DNA of 64,000 nucleotides from Ensifer sp. Root278 (GCF_001429285.1 NZ_LMJJ01000003.1:198641-262640), one strand, 5' to 3'. Shown: positions 8,464-17,394, numbered from the stretch's first letter. Made by a program: numbers and translations. Notes: generated by a model not told the origin, from the letters alone.

Positions 8464-9687
8464 GTGACGATAACCAAGGTGCTGACCGTTTCCCGTCCGA
8501 CACGCGCGGAACTTCTCGCGCGCGTTCCGGGCTTTGTGTCCGAGGTCGCCAAGGGCGCGGCCGAGCGAGATCTGTCGCGCAAGCTTCCCTTCGAAGCTTT
8601 CGAGCTCTTCCGCGAACTGGAGCTTGGAACCTTGCGCATCCCGGTCGCACTCGGGGGACCGGGCGGGTCGGTCGCCGACTATATCGAGATGATCGCCGCA
8701 ATCGGTGCTGCCGATTCCAACGTGGCGCACGCCCTAAGGTCGCATTTCAACTATGTCGAAAACGTCATCCTCAGCGAGCCGCGCGAGCGGGATGCCGGGG
8801 CGATCGAGCTGATCCTGGCCGGAAAGCTCTTCGGCGGCGCCCATACTGAGCAAGGTACGGCACGTCCGGGCCAGGTGACGACGACGATCGTCAGGCAGGG
8901 CGACACCTACAGGCTGAATGGCCGCAAATGGTACGCCACAGGCACGGCCTTCGCCGACTTCGCCTCGTTCAGTGCGCTGGACGAGGAAGGGCAGGCCGTC
9001 GGTGTTCTCCTGCCGGTCGACAGGGAGGGCATCACCATTCTCGACGATTGGGATGGCATGGGACAGCGGCTGACTGCAAGTGGAGGCGTGATCCTCGACA
9101 ATGTCGAGGTGTTCCCGCACGAGATGGCCCGCCGCGCCCTCGACAATCTCGTGGGGCGCCATTGCTCGACGCTGCGACAGTTGCACCTGGCGGCAAGTGC
9201 TGCCGGCGCAGTGCGCAACGTCCTTTCCGATGGACTTGCCTATGTCCGCAAGCAGGCGCGCTCCGCCGCCCACAGCAGCGCCGAAACGGCCAATCAGGAT
9301 CCTTTCGTCCAGCAGGTCATCGGCGAAATTTCGGCCAATTCCTTCGCGATCGACACGGCGATTGCCGCGGCGGCAGTTGCACTCGATCAGACAGTTGCCG
9401 CGCTTGGCGAGGGGGTGGACGCCGAGATCGAGGACGCCTTGATCGCCAGCTCCCGTGCGACAGCGCAAGCGCAGCTTGTAATTGGCCAGCTCGGATTGCG
9501 AAGTGCGGAGCGCATGTTTGAGCTCGGCGGTGGCTCGGCGACGTCCCGCAACAACAACTTCGATCGGCACTGGCGCAACATCCGCACCGTACTCAACCAC
9601 AACCCCCTCTCGCACAAGGCGAGGGTGCTGGGCGACTACCTGGTTAACGGGACGACCACCCATCTGAGGGAAGGAAAGGTGTTTTGA
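8464..9687 (+). CDS. Acyl-CoA dehydrogenase-like flavoprotein (DszC/SfnB-type monooxygenase family)
   Basis: The 407-residue protein has the acyl-CoA dehydrogenase fold. The N-terminal helical domain includes LGTLRIPVALGGPGG, the middle domain has NGRKWYATGTAFADF, and the C-terminal helices end with FELGGGSATSRNNNFDRHWRNIR. That ending is characteristic of the DszC/SfnB-type flavin monooxygenases and desulfurisation-linked flavoproteins rather than beta-oxidation enzymes. It starts with GTG at 8464, four bases inside an out-of-frame ATG at 8460, with GGAG about eight bases upstream. Together with the SsuD-like enzyme it supports organosulfur or similar oxidative catabolism. The true substrate is unknown. 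Confidence 0.85.
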   Translation: MTITKVLTVSRPTRAELLARVPGFVSEVAKGAAERDLSRKLPFEAFELFRELELGTLRIPVALGGPGGSVADYIEMIAAIGAADSNVAHALRSHFNYVENVILSEPRERDAGAIELILAGKLFGGAHTEQGTARPGQVTTTIVRQGDTYRLNGRKWYATGTAFADFASFSALDEEGQAVGVLLPVDREGITILDDWDGMGQRLTASGGVILDNVEVFPHEMARRALDNLVGRHCSTLRQLHLAASAAGAVRNVLSDGLAYVRKQARSAAHSSAETANQDPFVQQVIGEISANSFAIDTAIAAAAVALDQTVAALGEGVDAEIEDALIASSRATAQAQLVIGQLGLRSAERMFELGGGSATSRNNNFDRHWRNIRTVLNHNPLSHKARVLGDYLVNGTTTHLREGKVF

Positions 9688-9831
9688 CTGCGCACACACC
9701 TGTCAAAACAGGGGCGCCGGAGGCTCTCCCCACGATGAGCGCATGCCCGCAGCGTTTAACTGAGGCGCACGGAGACCTGGTCGAAAAGTTCTTCAATTGA
9801 ACGTACGCCTTAAACGTCGCCGTGTGCACTG

Positions 9832-9869
9832 TTTGTTCCAAATTGATCGCATAATGTATCGTAGGGAAG
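9832..9869 (+). repeat. Cassette-boundary repeat, copy 1 (dif-like core)
   Basis: The 17-base core GATCGCATAATGTATCG is at 9845-9861. TTTG begins 13 bases before it and GGAA begins four bases after it, as in the other three copies. Twelve consecutive core bases (CGCATAATGTAT) match the XerC arm and centre of the E. coli dif site as I recall it; the right-hand arm differs. It separates the monooxygenase block from the toxin-antitoxin pair. Confidence 0.85.
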
Positions 9870-9917
9870 CGGCTAAACTCCGAAGTCTCACCATTCGCGA
9901 TGATACTGGATTTTGTC

Positions 9918-9929
9918 ATGCAGGTGCAT
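9918..9929. promoter_or_regulatory. Probable operator of the toxin-antitoxin operon
   Basis: ATGCA-GG-TGCAT is a perfect short dyad located 29 bases before the antitoxin start. Antitoxins of the RelB type normally bind such palindromes to repress their own operon. This is an inference from position and symmetry. Confidence 0.45.
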
Positions 9930-9957
9930 TACATTGGCCTTATGAAGGAGATTTGTC

Positions 9958-10266
9958 ATGGCTGCAAATGCACTGGTCCAGACGCGGATTGATGCTGACA
10001 TCAAGGACCGCGCCACGGCTGTCCTGCAAAACATGGGGCTGACTGTCTCGGATGCTGTTCGTATCCTTCTGACGCGAACGGCGAACGAAGGCTCATTACC
10101 GCTCGAGATGGTCGGTAGCAGTGACGCCCACGATGCCTGGTTCCGCGCCAAAGTGTTGGAGGCTCTCGAGGATACGCGACCTGATTACGAGGATGCGGAT
10201 GCTGAGGCTCGCTTTCGCGAGCGCCGGGCGGCAGCTCTGCGTAAGGCCGGGGCTGGCGACCGATGA
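9958..10266 (+). CDS. RelB/DinJ-family antitoxin
   Basis: The 102-residue protein has an N-terminal ribbon-helix-helix motif (VQTRIDADIKDRATAVLQNMGLTVSDAVRILLTR split over residues 7-41) typical of RelB/DinJ antitoxins, followed by a charged, probably flexible toxin-binding tail. It would bind and neutralise the ParE-like toxin encoded next to it and repress the operon. The ATG follows AAGGAG, and the stop overlaps the toxin start by four bases (ATGA), which keeps antitoxin and toxin synthesis linked. The pair lies just downstream of repeat copy 1 and may help maintain this segment. Confidence 0.92.
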   Translation: MAANALVQTRIDADIKDRATAVLQNMGLTVSDAVRILLTRTANEGSLPLEMVGSSDAHDAWFRAKVLEALEDTRPDYEDADAEARFRERRAAALRKAGAGDR

Positions 10267-10556
10267 GGCTTGTCTGGGCGCAGTATGCGCTTGACGATCG
10301 AGACGCTATCTTCAGCTACATTGAAAGTGAAAACCCGAAAGCGGCGGTGCACGTCGACGAGGAGATTGCGCATGCAGTTCGGCGTCTCCTCGACTTTCCC
10401 GAAAGCGGCCGCCCTGGTCGAATTGAGGGAACGCGGGAGTTGGTAATTCCTCGCACTCCCTACATCGCCGCCTACACGGTGACAGTCGACCGCGTTCGCA
10501 TTCTGCGCATTCTGCACGGTGCCCAGATATGGCCCTTTGAGCTCGGCGACGAGTAA
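10263..10556 (+). CDS. ParE/RelE-superfamily toxin
   Basis: This 97-residue protein is the toxin partner. It has the compact RelE/ParE fold pattern: an N-terminal W-x-x-A-x-x-D segment, paired helices with AVRRLLDFPESGRPGR, then the beta strands RELVIPRTPYIAAYTV and RILRILHGAQIWP. The FPESGRPGR and ILHGAQ motifs place it with ParE-type toxins, which act on DNA gyrase, though some relatives cleave mRNA. It overlaps the antitoxin gene by four bases. It appears intact. Confidence 0.92.
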   Translation: MRLVWAQYALDDRDAIFSYIESENPKAAVHVDEEIAHAVRRLLDFPESGRPGRIEGTRELVIPRTPYIAAYTVTVDRVRILRILHGAQIWPFELGDE

Positions 10557-10809
10557 ATCCTACGCCAATTCTTTTGGCTGTCGGCGGTTCGATTCCTTTC
10601 AAGGCGAGGGGTGCGCCGTCGACGGTCAATCGCCGATAGATCGAGGCGTCCCAGGGCCTCCGCCTTTCCAAGGTTTTCCAACGCGGGCCGGAACACACAG
10701 GGTGGCAACCGTCACTTCTCGCCGTGCATTCAAAAAACCTTCAGCAACTATTCGACCCGCTGCCTGATCGTGGTTTGCTCGACGCATGACTGTGGCGCCA
10801 TGGCAGCCG

Positions 10810-11280
10810 CTATTGGAGAATCTTGACGGTGACTGGCTGGTCCGCAAGCTTCTCGAGTGTACCCAACGACGCCTTGTAGGTGCCGATGTGAATGGTTTGG
10901 TTCGAGTAATCGATTCCGGCCGTATTGTAATAGAAGCCGAGATTTCCCCAGGGAATGAAGTAGATGAGGTCACCGTCTTCAGGATCGGATCCGGGTGATC
11001 CGGTGTGCTTAAGTTTCCGAGGGAGATAGCTGATTTTTTCGCGACCGGCGAACTCCTCAAGCTTCAGCTTGAGCGGGAGCATTGAAAGAAAGTCACGGAC
11101 TGCTGGGTTGTCTTCGCCTATTTTTACGTCCACCGACGTCGATCCGCCGGTGAACCGCACCACCGTGCCGACTACAGGCGTCGCCTTGCGATGCTTTGTC
11201 TGAGCGAAGGCGCTGGGAGCCAAAGTAGTGAAGAAGGTTGCGAAAAGGATCGCAGTCATTTGGCGGTTGGGGCTTCGCAT
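10810..11280 (-). CDS. Exported cyclophilin-like fold protein
   Basis: The 156-residue product starts with a clear Sec signal peptide (a hydrophobic stretch ending APSAFAQ at about residue 27). The mature part has the cyclophilin-like barrel pattern: SMLPLKL, KISYLPRKL and FIPWGNLGFYYN. The function of this small family is poorly known and it should not be assumed to be a prolyl isomerase. ATG 11280 is preceded by GAAGAGA; the frame continues upstream but the signal peptide fixes the start. A cytoplasmic paralogue is encoded at 18864. The 250 bases between this gene and the toxin gene contain no recognisable gene. Confidence 0.75.
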   Translation of the reverse strand: MRSPNRQMTAILFATFFTTLAPSAFAQTKHRKATPVVGTVVRFTGGSTSVDVKIGEDNPAVRDFLSMLPLKLKLEEFAGREKISYLPRKLKHTGSPGSDPEDGDLIYFIPWGNLGFYYNTAGIDYSNQTIHIGTYKASLGTLEKLADQPVTVKILQ

Positions 11281-11735
11281 TTGTTCGATTCTCTTCGACA
11301 CTTCAACTGGGACACGCTGCCCGATGCAACGGTCGCGGGGCGAAACGCCGCGCATTCGTTCGATATCGGCGACTATAACTGGCCGAACGTGATCCGATTA
11401 CCTCTGTCGGATCGTTTGCAGTCATGGGTGTATTTCATGAATGCTGCGCGAGGCGGCAAGCGTCGAGGATACTGCCTTCGCTTTCTGTGGGCTGGAACGT
11501 CCATTGGTTGCCAGGAGTAGAATACGCGATCGAACTCGACAGCGGGACCGTGCTCGGAAAGAGCGGGAGTGGGGTGTGGCTGTCGATACAATTCATTGAG
11601 CCTCATCATAACCGCTTGCGCGTTTCCAGCTCTAATCGATCCTGGCGATGGCGGCTATAATCCCCACCACATCGGACGGAGCGCGCACCACCTCGGCAAC
11701 CGCACGGATCTTTTTCAAGGAAAGCATCGACGAGA
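11281..11735. other. Intergenic region with no recognised gene
   Basis: This 455-base stretch separates the exported cyclophilin-like gene from the adenylate cyclase gene. Short open frames exist on both strands, but none has a ribosome site, coding character or a family I recognise. It must contain the promoters of both divergent neighbours. Confidence 0.5.
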
Positions 11736-13241
11736 ATGCGATTTCATGCAGACCTGCAGCTTTGGAGGACAGCCTTGAGGGGCGTCGCACGGCTCGCGAG
11801 CAAGCGGTTCGCGGTAGGTGAAAGGGGCGCTTCGTCCGGCTCGTCGAATGCGCTTGGAGACGCTATCGACCGCGAAGTCAATGAGGGTCTCGCCTATATG
11901 TTCTGGGGCCGACTGGTCGCCCTCGGCACGCTCGCAGCGGGGGCGCTCCTTGCCGTGCCTCTCGACCGCTCGGGCCTCCATGTGGTGGCCATCGTAGCGT
12001 TTGCACTTCTCAATGCAGTTTCCTTTGGCTTGGCTCGCAACAGTCGCTACGCGACGGTGGCGACTTGGTTGTTCGTGGCCGTGGATGCCGCGGTCTTGAC
12101 CTATATCTTTGTGACGCCATCGCCGTTCGCTGTCGAAGGCTGGACGTCTCAACTCAATCTTCGGCTGCCGAACTTCCTGTATCTGGGCGTTTTCCTTGTG
12201 AGCATGGCGCTCAGCTACTCGCCGGCCCTGGTCATCTGGAGCGGCGTGGTCACGATCGTCATCTGGAACATTGCCTACTGCTGGATCGCCACGCGGCCCA
12301 ACTCGATCGCCTATGGAAGTGATTTGCTGAATGGTGGCGTTAGTGACGCAGACATCATTGCGCTGGTGCTCGATCCCCGCTCTGTCAGCCTGATCAACCT
12401 CTCCTATCAGACGATGTTCCTGGTGCTTGTCACGGTCATCCTTGCGATTTCTGTTTGGCGCTCACGCAGGCTGGTGCGCAGGCAGGTTGCAGCAGAAGCT
12501 CAGCGCAGTGCCTTGTCACGCTACTTTTCGCCGAACATCGTGCGTGAGCTGTCGAGCGTGCCGAGCGGCTTCGGGGAACCCACGCTCCAGACTGCCGCGA
12601 TCCTGTTTGCCGACATGGTTGGTTTTACCAAAATATCGGAGCGGCTTGCGCCGGAGGATCTCGTGAAGCTGCTGAAGGAGTTCCATGCCCGCCTGGCGAC
12701 CGTTGCGTTTGACCATGGCGGGACAGTGGACAAATACATCGGCGACGAGATCATGGTGCACTTCGGCACGCCACGTCCCCGGCCCGATGACGCAGCGCGA
12801 GCGCTGTCATGCGCCCGTGAAATGCTGGAGCAGATCCGGCTCTGGAATGAGCAGCGCGTCGCTCGCGGCGACTATGTCATTGAGGTTGGCATCGGCGTTC
12901 ACTATGGCGAGGTAATCGTCGGAAATATCGGAGACGAGCGCCGCCTGGAATACACCGTATTGGGTGACACCGTGAACGTTGCAAGCAGACTCGAACGTCT
13001 GACGCGCAAAATCGGCACGCCACTCGCAGTCAGCGAGGATCTCCTTACCGCAGCAAGAGCTCAAAGCTCGAACCCGGCGTCCATTGTCCAGGGACTGCAG
13101 CCAGACCAGGTCCGCTTCTTGCGCGGGCGTCGCCGACCGATCGCGGTCTGGTATCTCCCTCCCACCGAACAGCAGCAAAGTGGAAGGGGAGCGAGCCGGC
13201 GTCAGCACGCGGTCCCGAGCGAGATGGAGCAAGTGGATTGA
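11736..13241 (+). CDS. Membrane-bound class III adenylate cyclase
   Basis: The 501-residue protein makes cyclic AMP from ATP. Residues about 55-245 form roughly six membrane helices, followed by a linker and a class III cyclase domain from about residue 280 to 465. Key catalytic features are visible: FADMVGFT with the first metal-binding Asp, VDKYIGDEIMVHFG with the adenine-reading Lys and second metal Asp, and LGDTVNVASRLE with the Asp and Asn-x3-Arg motif. The Lys/Asp pair indicates adenylate rather than guanylate specificity. The ATG at 11736 has an AAGGAAAG site about 12 bases upstream; nearby later starts are possible. The membrane part probably senses a signal. Confidence 0.92.
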   Translation: MRFHADLQLWRTALRGVARLASKRFAVGERGASSGSSNALGDAIDREVNEGLAYMFWGRLVALGTLAAGALLAVPLDRSGLHVVAIVAFALLNAVSFGLARNSRYATVATWLFVAVDAAVLTYIFVTPSPFAVEGWTSQLNLRLPNFLYLGVFLVSMALSYSPALVIWSGVVTIVIWNIAYCWIATRPNSIAYGSDLLNGGVSDADIIALVLDPRSVSLINLSYQTMFLVLVTVILAISVWRSRRLVRRQVAAEAQRSALSRYFSPNIVRELSSVPSGFGEPTLQTAAILFADMVGFTKISERLAPEDLVKLLKEFHARLATVAFDHGGTVDKYIGDEIMVHFGTPRPRPDDAARALSCAREMLEQIRLWNEQRVARGDYVIEVGIGVHYGEVIVGNIGDERRLEYTVLGDTVNVASRLERLTRKIGTPLAVSEDLLTAARAQSSNPASIVQGLQPDQVRFLRGRRRPIAVWYLPPTEQQQSGRGASRRQHAVPSEMEQVD

Positions 13242-13261
13242 AACGCACCTGTGAACCGCAC

Positions 13262-14158
13262 TTACGATCTTTGATACCGCAATGCGTCCACCACCACCTT
13301 GAATGCCGGCGAGTTCTGATGTCGGCTCGGATAGTAAATATAATAGCCGGAGAAGGGTGGGGACCAGTCTGACAGCAGCGCGACCAGACGTCCCGCTTCA
13401 ATATGTGTGGTCGCCAGGTCTTCCGGCAAAAAAGCAATTCCATGGCCAGCCAGCGCAGCATCTACCATGGGGTAGGAAGTGTTGAACGTGAGTTGTCCGT
13501 CGACCCTGACGCGAAGCTCCTGCCCGTTCTTCTCAAATTCCCAGGTATAGAGGCCGCCGCCGGTTGGCTGCCGCATGTTGATGCAGTCGTGCTGCATCAG
13601 ATCCTGCGGATGTTGGGGAACGACTCGACCGGCAAGATACCTGGGCGAGGCGACGGCCAACATACGCCAGTCGGGTCCAATTCTGACCGCGATCATATCT
13701 TTCTCGATACTCTCGCCCAGCCTCACGCCAGCGTCAAAGCCATCCTCCACGATGTTGCGCAGGCCATTGTCACGGCTCAATTCGATCTTGATGTCGGGAT
13801 ATTTCGAAAGGACCGGCTGCAGTTTTGGCCAAACGATGGTTTCGAGCGCATGGTCCGACAGGGTGATCTTAATCGTACCCGACGGCGTGTCGCGCAACGC
13901 CGTAAGTGCCGCCAAATCGCTCCTGATGGCGGATATCCTGGGCGAAAGCGATTGAAAGACGCGATCTCCGGCTTCGGTCAACGCAACGCTTCGAGTGGTA
14001 CGTGTCAGCAGTCTTAGCCCCATTCTGGTTTCAAGCCGCTTTATCGTATGGCTTAGCGTCGACTGGGTTATGCCAAGTTTGGCGGCCGCCCTCGTAAAGT
14101 TTCGTTCCTCGGCAACGGCGAGGAACCATAGGAGGTCGTTGAAGTCTTCTCTGGCCAT
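13262..14158 (-). CDS. LysR-family transcriptional regulator of the molybdenum-hydroxylase module
   Basis: This 298-residue LysR regulator has the N-terminal winged helix-turn-helix (FTRAAAKLGITQSTLSHTIK, residues 21-40) and a periplasmic-binding-type effector domain. It resembles the AaeR/DsdC-like subgroup that controls oxidoreductase genes. It is transcribed away from the hydroxylase operon, and a perfect 7-base dyad with an 11-base spacer lies 28-52 bases upstream of its start, the usual LysR arrangement for autoregulation and divergent activation. A near copy of that element sits in front of the MFS gene at 17582, so both are likely its targets. Confidence 0.92.
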   Translation of the reverse strand: MAREDFNDLLWFLAVAEERNFTRAAAKLGITQSTLSHTIKRLETRMGLRLLTRTTRSVALTEAGDRVFQSLSPRISAIRSDLAALTALRDTPSGTIKITLSDHALETIVWPKLQPVLSKYPDIKIELSRDNGLRNIVEDGFDAGVRLGESIEKDMIAVRIGPDWRMLAVASPRYLAGRVVPQHPQDLMQHDCINMRQPTGGGLYTWEFEKNGQELRVRVDGQLTFNTSYPMVDAALAGHGIAFLPEDLATTHIEAGRLVALLSDWSPPFSGYYIYYPSRHQNSPAFKVVVDALRYQRS

Positions 14159-14185
14159 CGCTTCCCGCTTGGTCCTGCCCTAGCC

Positions 14186-14258
14186 CATTTATGCGTCACA
14201 TCGATAAATGTAAGCGAAGCACGGCAACTAATCCATAGCCGCGTCCTTTGCTAGCGTG
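14186..14258 (+). promoter_or_regulatory. LysR-box promoter element, copy P1
   Basis: A perfect dyad CATTTAT-N11-ATAAATG (14186-14210) lies between the divergent LysR and 2Fe-2S genes. From 14187 to 14232 the sequence matches 17467-17512 at 38 of 46 positions without gaps, and a GCTAG follows at the same offset in both. This fits a LysR binding site with its promoter. Confidence 0.7.
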
Positions 14259-14316
14259 TGCGGTGAGACAGTTCGGCCCTGGTTCGAGGCATCACGTGCA
14301 ACCCGAGGAGACCACT

Positions 14317-14763
14317 ATGGAACTCACGATCAATGGGACAAAACATCAGGTCGACATCGAACCCGATACGCCGCTGCTTTGGGTTCTGCGCGACGAGCTT
14401 GGAATGACGGGCACGAAATATGGTTGCGGCCTCGCCCAATGCGGCGCCTGCACGGTGCTTGTCGATGGGCAGTCAACGCGGTCTTGCGTCACACCCGTAG
14501 AAAGCGTCGCCGGCACCGAGATTATGACGATCGAAGCCGTTGCTGATGATCCGATCGGCCAGAAAGTTGTCGAGGCCTGGGTCTCCAACCAGGTCGCCCA
14601 ATGCGGCTACTGCCAGTCCGGCCAGGTTATGGCGGCCACCGCGCTTTTGAAGCAAACGCCCAAACCGAGTGATGACGACATTGCCGGCGCGATGGTCAAC
14701 CTCTGTCGCTGTGGCACCTACAACGCAATCGCCGCGGCCGTCCGCGACGCCGCCCAAGCTTGA
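14317..14763 (+). CDS. 2Fe-2S subunit of an IorAB-type molybdenum hydroxylase
   Basis: The 148-residue protein carries two [2Fe-2S] clusters. The plant-type ferredoxin ligands are C37, C42, C45 and C57, and the helical-domain ligands are C96, C99, C130 and C132 (CGYCQSGQ...CRCG). It is the small electron-transfer subunit of xanthine-oxidase-family enzymes such as isoquinoline 1-oxidoreductase and periplasmic aldehyde dehydrogenases. It lacks its own signal peptide and would be co-exported with the large subunit. ATG 14317 follows GAGGAG. The large-subunit gene starts 13 bases downstream. Confidence 0.93.
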   Translation: MELTINGTKHQVDIEPDTPLLWVLRDELGMTGTKYGCGLAQCGACTVLVDGQSTRSCVTPVESVAGTEIMTIEAVADDPIGQKVVEAWVSNQVAQCGYCQSGQVMAATALLKQTPKPSDDDIAGAMVNLCRCGTYNAIAAAVRDAAQA

Positions 14764-14776
14764 TCGGAGGTGCACC

Positions 14777-17023
14777 ATGAATGACATGAGGCCCATTGCC
14801 CCCGAGGTTCTGGCCAGCGAGAACGGCAAGCCTTTCAAGGTATCCCGTCGCGGCTTTCTTGGCGCGTCCCTGGGTGCGCTTGTTCTTGGCGTTACCCTTC
14901 CGGCGAGCCTGACCCGCGCGTTGGCGGCCGCGCCTGCGGCTATCACGCCGGGCTCCCGGGTTGCGGCATTCCTGGAAATCCGGCCCGATAGCACCGTCCT
15001 TTTCCGCAGTGCCTTCATCGAAGGAGGGCAGGGGATCTTCACCGCCATGGCGCAGATCGTCGGTGAGGAGCTGGATGTCGATCCCGCGAACTTCGTTGTC
15101 GAAGGTGCGCCGCCCGGTCCCGACTACCTCCTGACGGGCGGCGGGCGTTTCACAGGCGGCAGTATGTCCGTCCGCATGAGCTACGACACGATGCGCAAAC
15201 TCGGCGCGTCCGCGCGGCACATGCTCCTTCAGGCGGCGGCAGCAAAGCTTGGCGTGCCTGTATCCGAGCTTTCGACTGAACCAGGCAAAGTGATCCACGC
15301 CGCATCAAGTCGTACGGTCCCTTATGGCGAAATAGCCGACGACGCTGCCGCGTTGCCATTGCCGGCTGAGGTTCCGCTCCGAGATCGGGCGAACTTCCGC
15401 TGGATCGGCAAGCCGTTTGCGCGGCTTGACGCGCGCGACAAATCAACGGGCAAGGCGAAGTACTCCATCGATCAGAAGATCGACGGCATGCTCTACGCCG
15501 CTGTCCAGCACAGCCCGCGGCTCGGCGGCGAGCCAGGGGCCATGCAGAATGAAGGTGAGGTTCGCGGCATGCCCGGCGTCCATTCCGTCCACAGACTTCC
15601 GGGCGCAGTTGCCGTGGTCGCCAACAGTTGGTGGCGCGCCCGCCGCGCTGTCGAGGCCTTGCAGGTGAACTGGACTGAGGCCGCTTCCACGGCATCGCAC
15701 CCGATGCCAGCCGATTTTTCGTCCGCAGCGCATATGGCGAAATTGAAAGCGGCGTCCGGCGACGGCGTAGCCTTCGAAACGGAGGGCGATGCGGTTGGTG
15801 CGCTTGCGGGCGCAGCTCGCGTGGTCGAGGCGGTCTATGACGCGCCTTATCTCGTGCACGGCCAGCTCGAACCCCCATCGGCGCTCGCGCGCTGGAACGA
15901 GGATGGATCCCTCGAGTTATGGCTACCCAACCAGGCACCCGAGATGTTCCAGGCCGATGCCGCGAAGTTTGCTGGCATTGCTCCGGAAAAGGTTATCATT
16001 CATTCGCCGATGCTCGGTGGCTTCTTCGGGCGGCATTTTCTCTATCAGACAGCGAACCCGTATCCCCAGGCGATCCAGCTTGCGAAGGCGGTCGGGCGTC
16101 CGATCAAGCTTCTTTGGAGCCGTGAGGAGGAGTTCTTGCGTGACGCGCTCAGGCCGATGGCGGCGGTCCGTTTCCGCGGCGGACTTGATGCCAAAGGTAT
16201 GCCGGTGGCACTCTCGGCGGTCGCGGTCGGAGAAGGACCCACGGGCCGCTGGTTTGGTCGCCAGCCCGACAAGGTCGACAGCTCCGCCGTCGAGGGTATC
16301 GCCGGCAAAGTCTATGCAATCCCCAACCGCCGTGTCGGTCAGATCCACGTGGATGATCCCGCCATCATCGGCTTCTGGCGTTCCGTCGGCCACTCGATGA
16401 ACGACTTCTTCTACGAGACGTTCCTCGACGAGTTGGCCGATGCAGGTCAGCAGGATCCTTACGAGTTGCGTCATCGTCTGCTGGCCGGCAGTCCGCGCCA
16501 CAGGACGCTTCTTGAAGCGGTGGCCGATCTCGCCGGCGGGTGGAAACGAGGTCCGTTTGTTGCCGAAGACGGCACCCGGCGGGCGAGAGGGGTTGCCATG
16601 GCCTCACCCTTTGGGAGCGAGGTTGCGACGATCGCCGAAGTATCGCTGCGAGACGGTGACATCGCCGTCCACGATGTCTGGGTGGCAATCGATCCGGGCA
16701 GCATCGTCAATCCCGCAATCATCGAAGCGCAGATGAACTCGGCCGTTGCCCTTGGTCTTTCCTCGGCCCTCCTTGAAGAAGTGGTCTACGTGGACGGCAT
16801 GCCGCAAGCGCGCAACTACGACGGCTATCAGATCCTGACTCCGGATCGCATGCCGCGGGTCCATGTCCGGATCGTAGAAAGCGGGGCGCCCATGGGCGGT
16901 ATCGGTGAACCGGGCTTACCTGGGGTCCCACCGGCGGTGGCCAACGCTCTGTCCGTGCTCGCCGGCAAGCGCATCCGAAGCCTGCCTCTGTCCAAACTCG
17001 ATCTCAAGGAAGTCGACGGTTGA
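14777..17023 (+). CDS. Molybdopterin-binding subunit, IorB/aldehyde dehydrogenase type, Tat-exported
   Basis: This 748-residue large subunit binds the molybdenum cofactor and would hydroxylate an aldehyde or N-heterocycle. A twin-arginine signal is obvious (VSRRGFLGAS, R24-R25, then a hydrophobic stretch to ALAAAP). The C-terminal GGIGEPGLP contains the conserved catalytic Glu of the family, and GQLEPPSALA and SPMLGGFFGRHF are typical cofactor-site segments. ATG 14777 follows GGAGGT. The stop overlaps the cytochrome c start. The order small subunit, large subunit, cytochrome c matches membrane-linked periplasmic aldehyde oxidising systems, so electrons probably go to the respiratory chain. 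The substrate is unknown. Confidence 0.92.
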   Translation: MNDMRPIAPEVLASENGKPFKVSRRGFLGASLGALVLGVTLPASLTRALAAAPAAITPGSRVAAFLEIRPDSTVLFRSAFIEGGQGIFTAMAQIVGEELDVDPANFVVEGAPPGPDYLLTGGGRFTGGSMSVRMSYDTMRKLGASARHMLLQAAAAKLGVPVSELSTEPGKVIHAASSRTVPYGEIADDAAALPLPAEVPLRDRANFRWIGKPFARLDARDKSTGKAKYSIDQKIDGMLYAAVQHSPRLGGEPGAMQNEGEVRGMPGVHSVHRLPGAVAVVANSWWRARRAVEALQVNWTEAASTASHPMPADFSSAAHMAKLKAASGDGVAFETEGDAVGALAGAARVVEAVYDAPYLVHGQLEPPSALARWNEDGSLELWLPNQAPEMFQADAAKFAGIAPEKVIIHSPMLGGFFGRHFLYQTANPYPQAIQLAKAVGRPIKLLWSREEEFLRDALRPMAAVRFRGGLDAKGMPVALSAVAVGEGPTGRWFGRQPDKVDSSAVEGIAGKVYAIPNRRVGQIHVDDPAIIGFWRSVGHSMNDFFYETFLDELADAGQQDPYELRHRLLAGSPRHRTLLEAVADLAGGWKRGPFVAEDGTRRARGVAMASPFGSEVATIAEVSLRDGDIAVHDVWVAIDPGSIVNPAIIEAQMNSAVALGLSSALLEEVVYVDGMPQARNYDGYQILTPDRMPRVHVRIVESGAPMGGIGEPGLPGVPPAVANALSVLAGKRIRSLPLSKLDLKEVDG

Positions 17024-17394
17024 AAACGCTCATCCTTGCCTCATTGGCCTCTCTCGTGATGGCAGGCGCTTGTGCGCCTGCTTATGCCCAAGGAACGGAC
17101 GCGTCGCCAGGCGAGCGGTTGTTTCAACAGCGCTGCGGCGCCTGCCATCAACTTGCCACCACTCGGAACGGTGTTGGACCTCATCTGCAGGGTGTGATCG
17201 GCCGGTCGGCCGGAAGTGTCGAGGGCTTCAAGTATTCTCCCGCCCTTAAAGGATCCGGCGTGACGTGGACGCCGGAGACCTTGGAGACCTACCTGACAAA
17301 CCCCGGCGCGATGGTCCGCGGAACGCGCATGACGCAGCGCTTCAACAACGCCGAAGAGCGGCGCGCGATTATCGAGTTCCTTGGCTCGCACTAG
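17020..17394 (+). CDS. Periplasmic class I cytochrome c
   Basis: The 124-residue protein has a Sec signal ending at PAYAQ (about residue 24), one haem attachment site C39-G-A-C42-H43 and a probable distal methionine at M104. It resembles small mitochondrial-type c cytochromes. It starts with TTG overlapping the stop of the molybdenum subunit (TTGA), so the three genes are translated together. It most likely accepts electrons from the Tat-exported hydroxylase and passes them to an oxidase. Confidence 0.92.
   Translation: MKTLILASLASLVMAGACAPAYAQGTDASPGERLFQQRCGACHQLATTRNGVGPHLQGVIGRSAGSVEGFKYSPALKGSGVTWTPETLETYLTNPGAMVRGTRMTQRFNNAEERRAIIEFLGSH

Noticed and set aside
8406..8849. Overlapping frame with an ATG at 8460, four bases before the flavoprotein GTG.
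   Set aside because: The product is an arginine-rich out-of-frame reading of the acyl-CoA dehydrogenase-like gene, whose motifs run through the GTG frame.
10557..10809. Possible gene remnant on the minus strand (LSAIDRR, DGAPLALKGIEPP).
   Set aside because: The pieces fall in different frames and I cannot tie them to a family, so I did not annotate a pseudogene.
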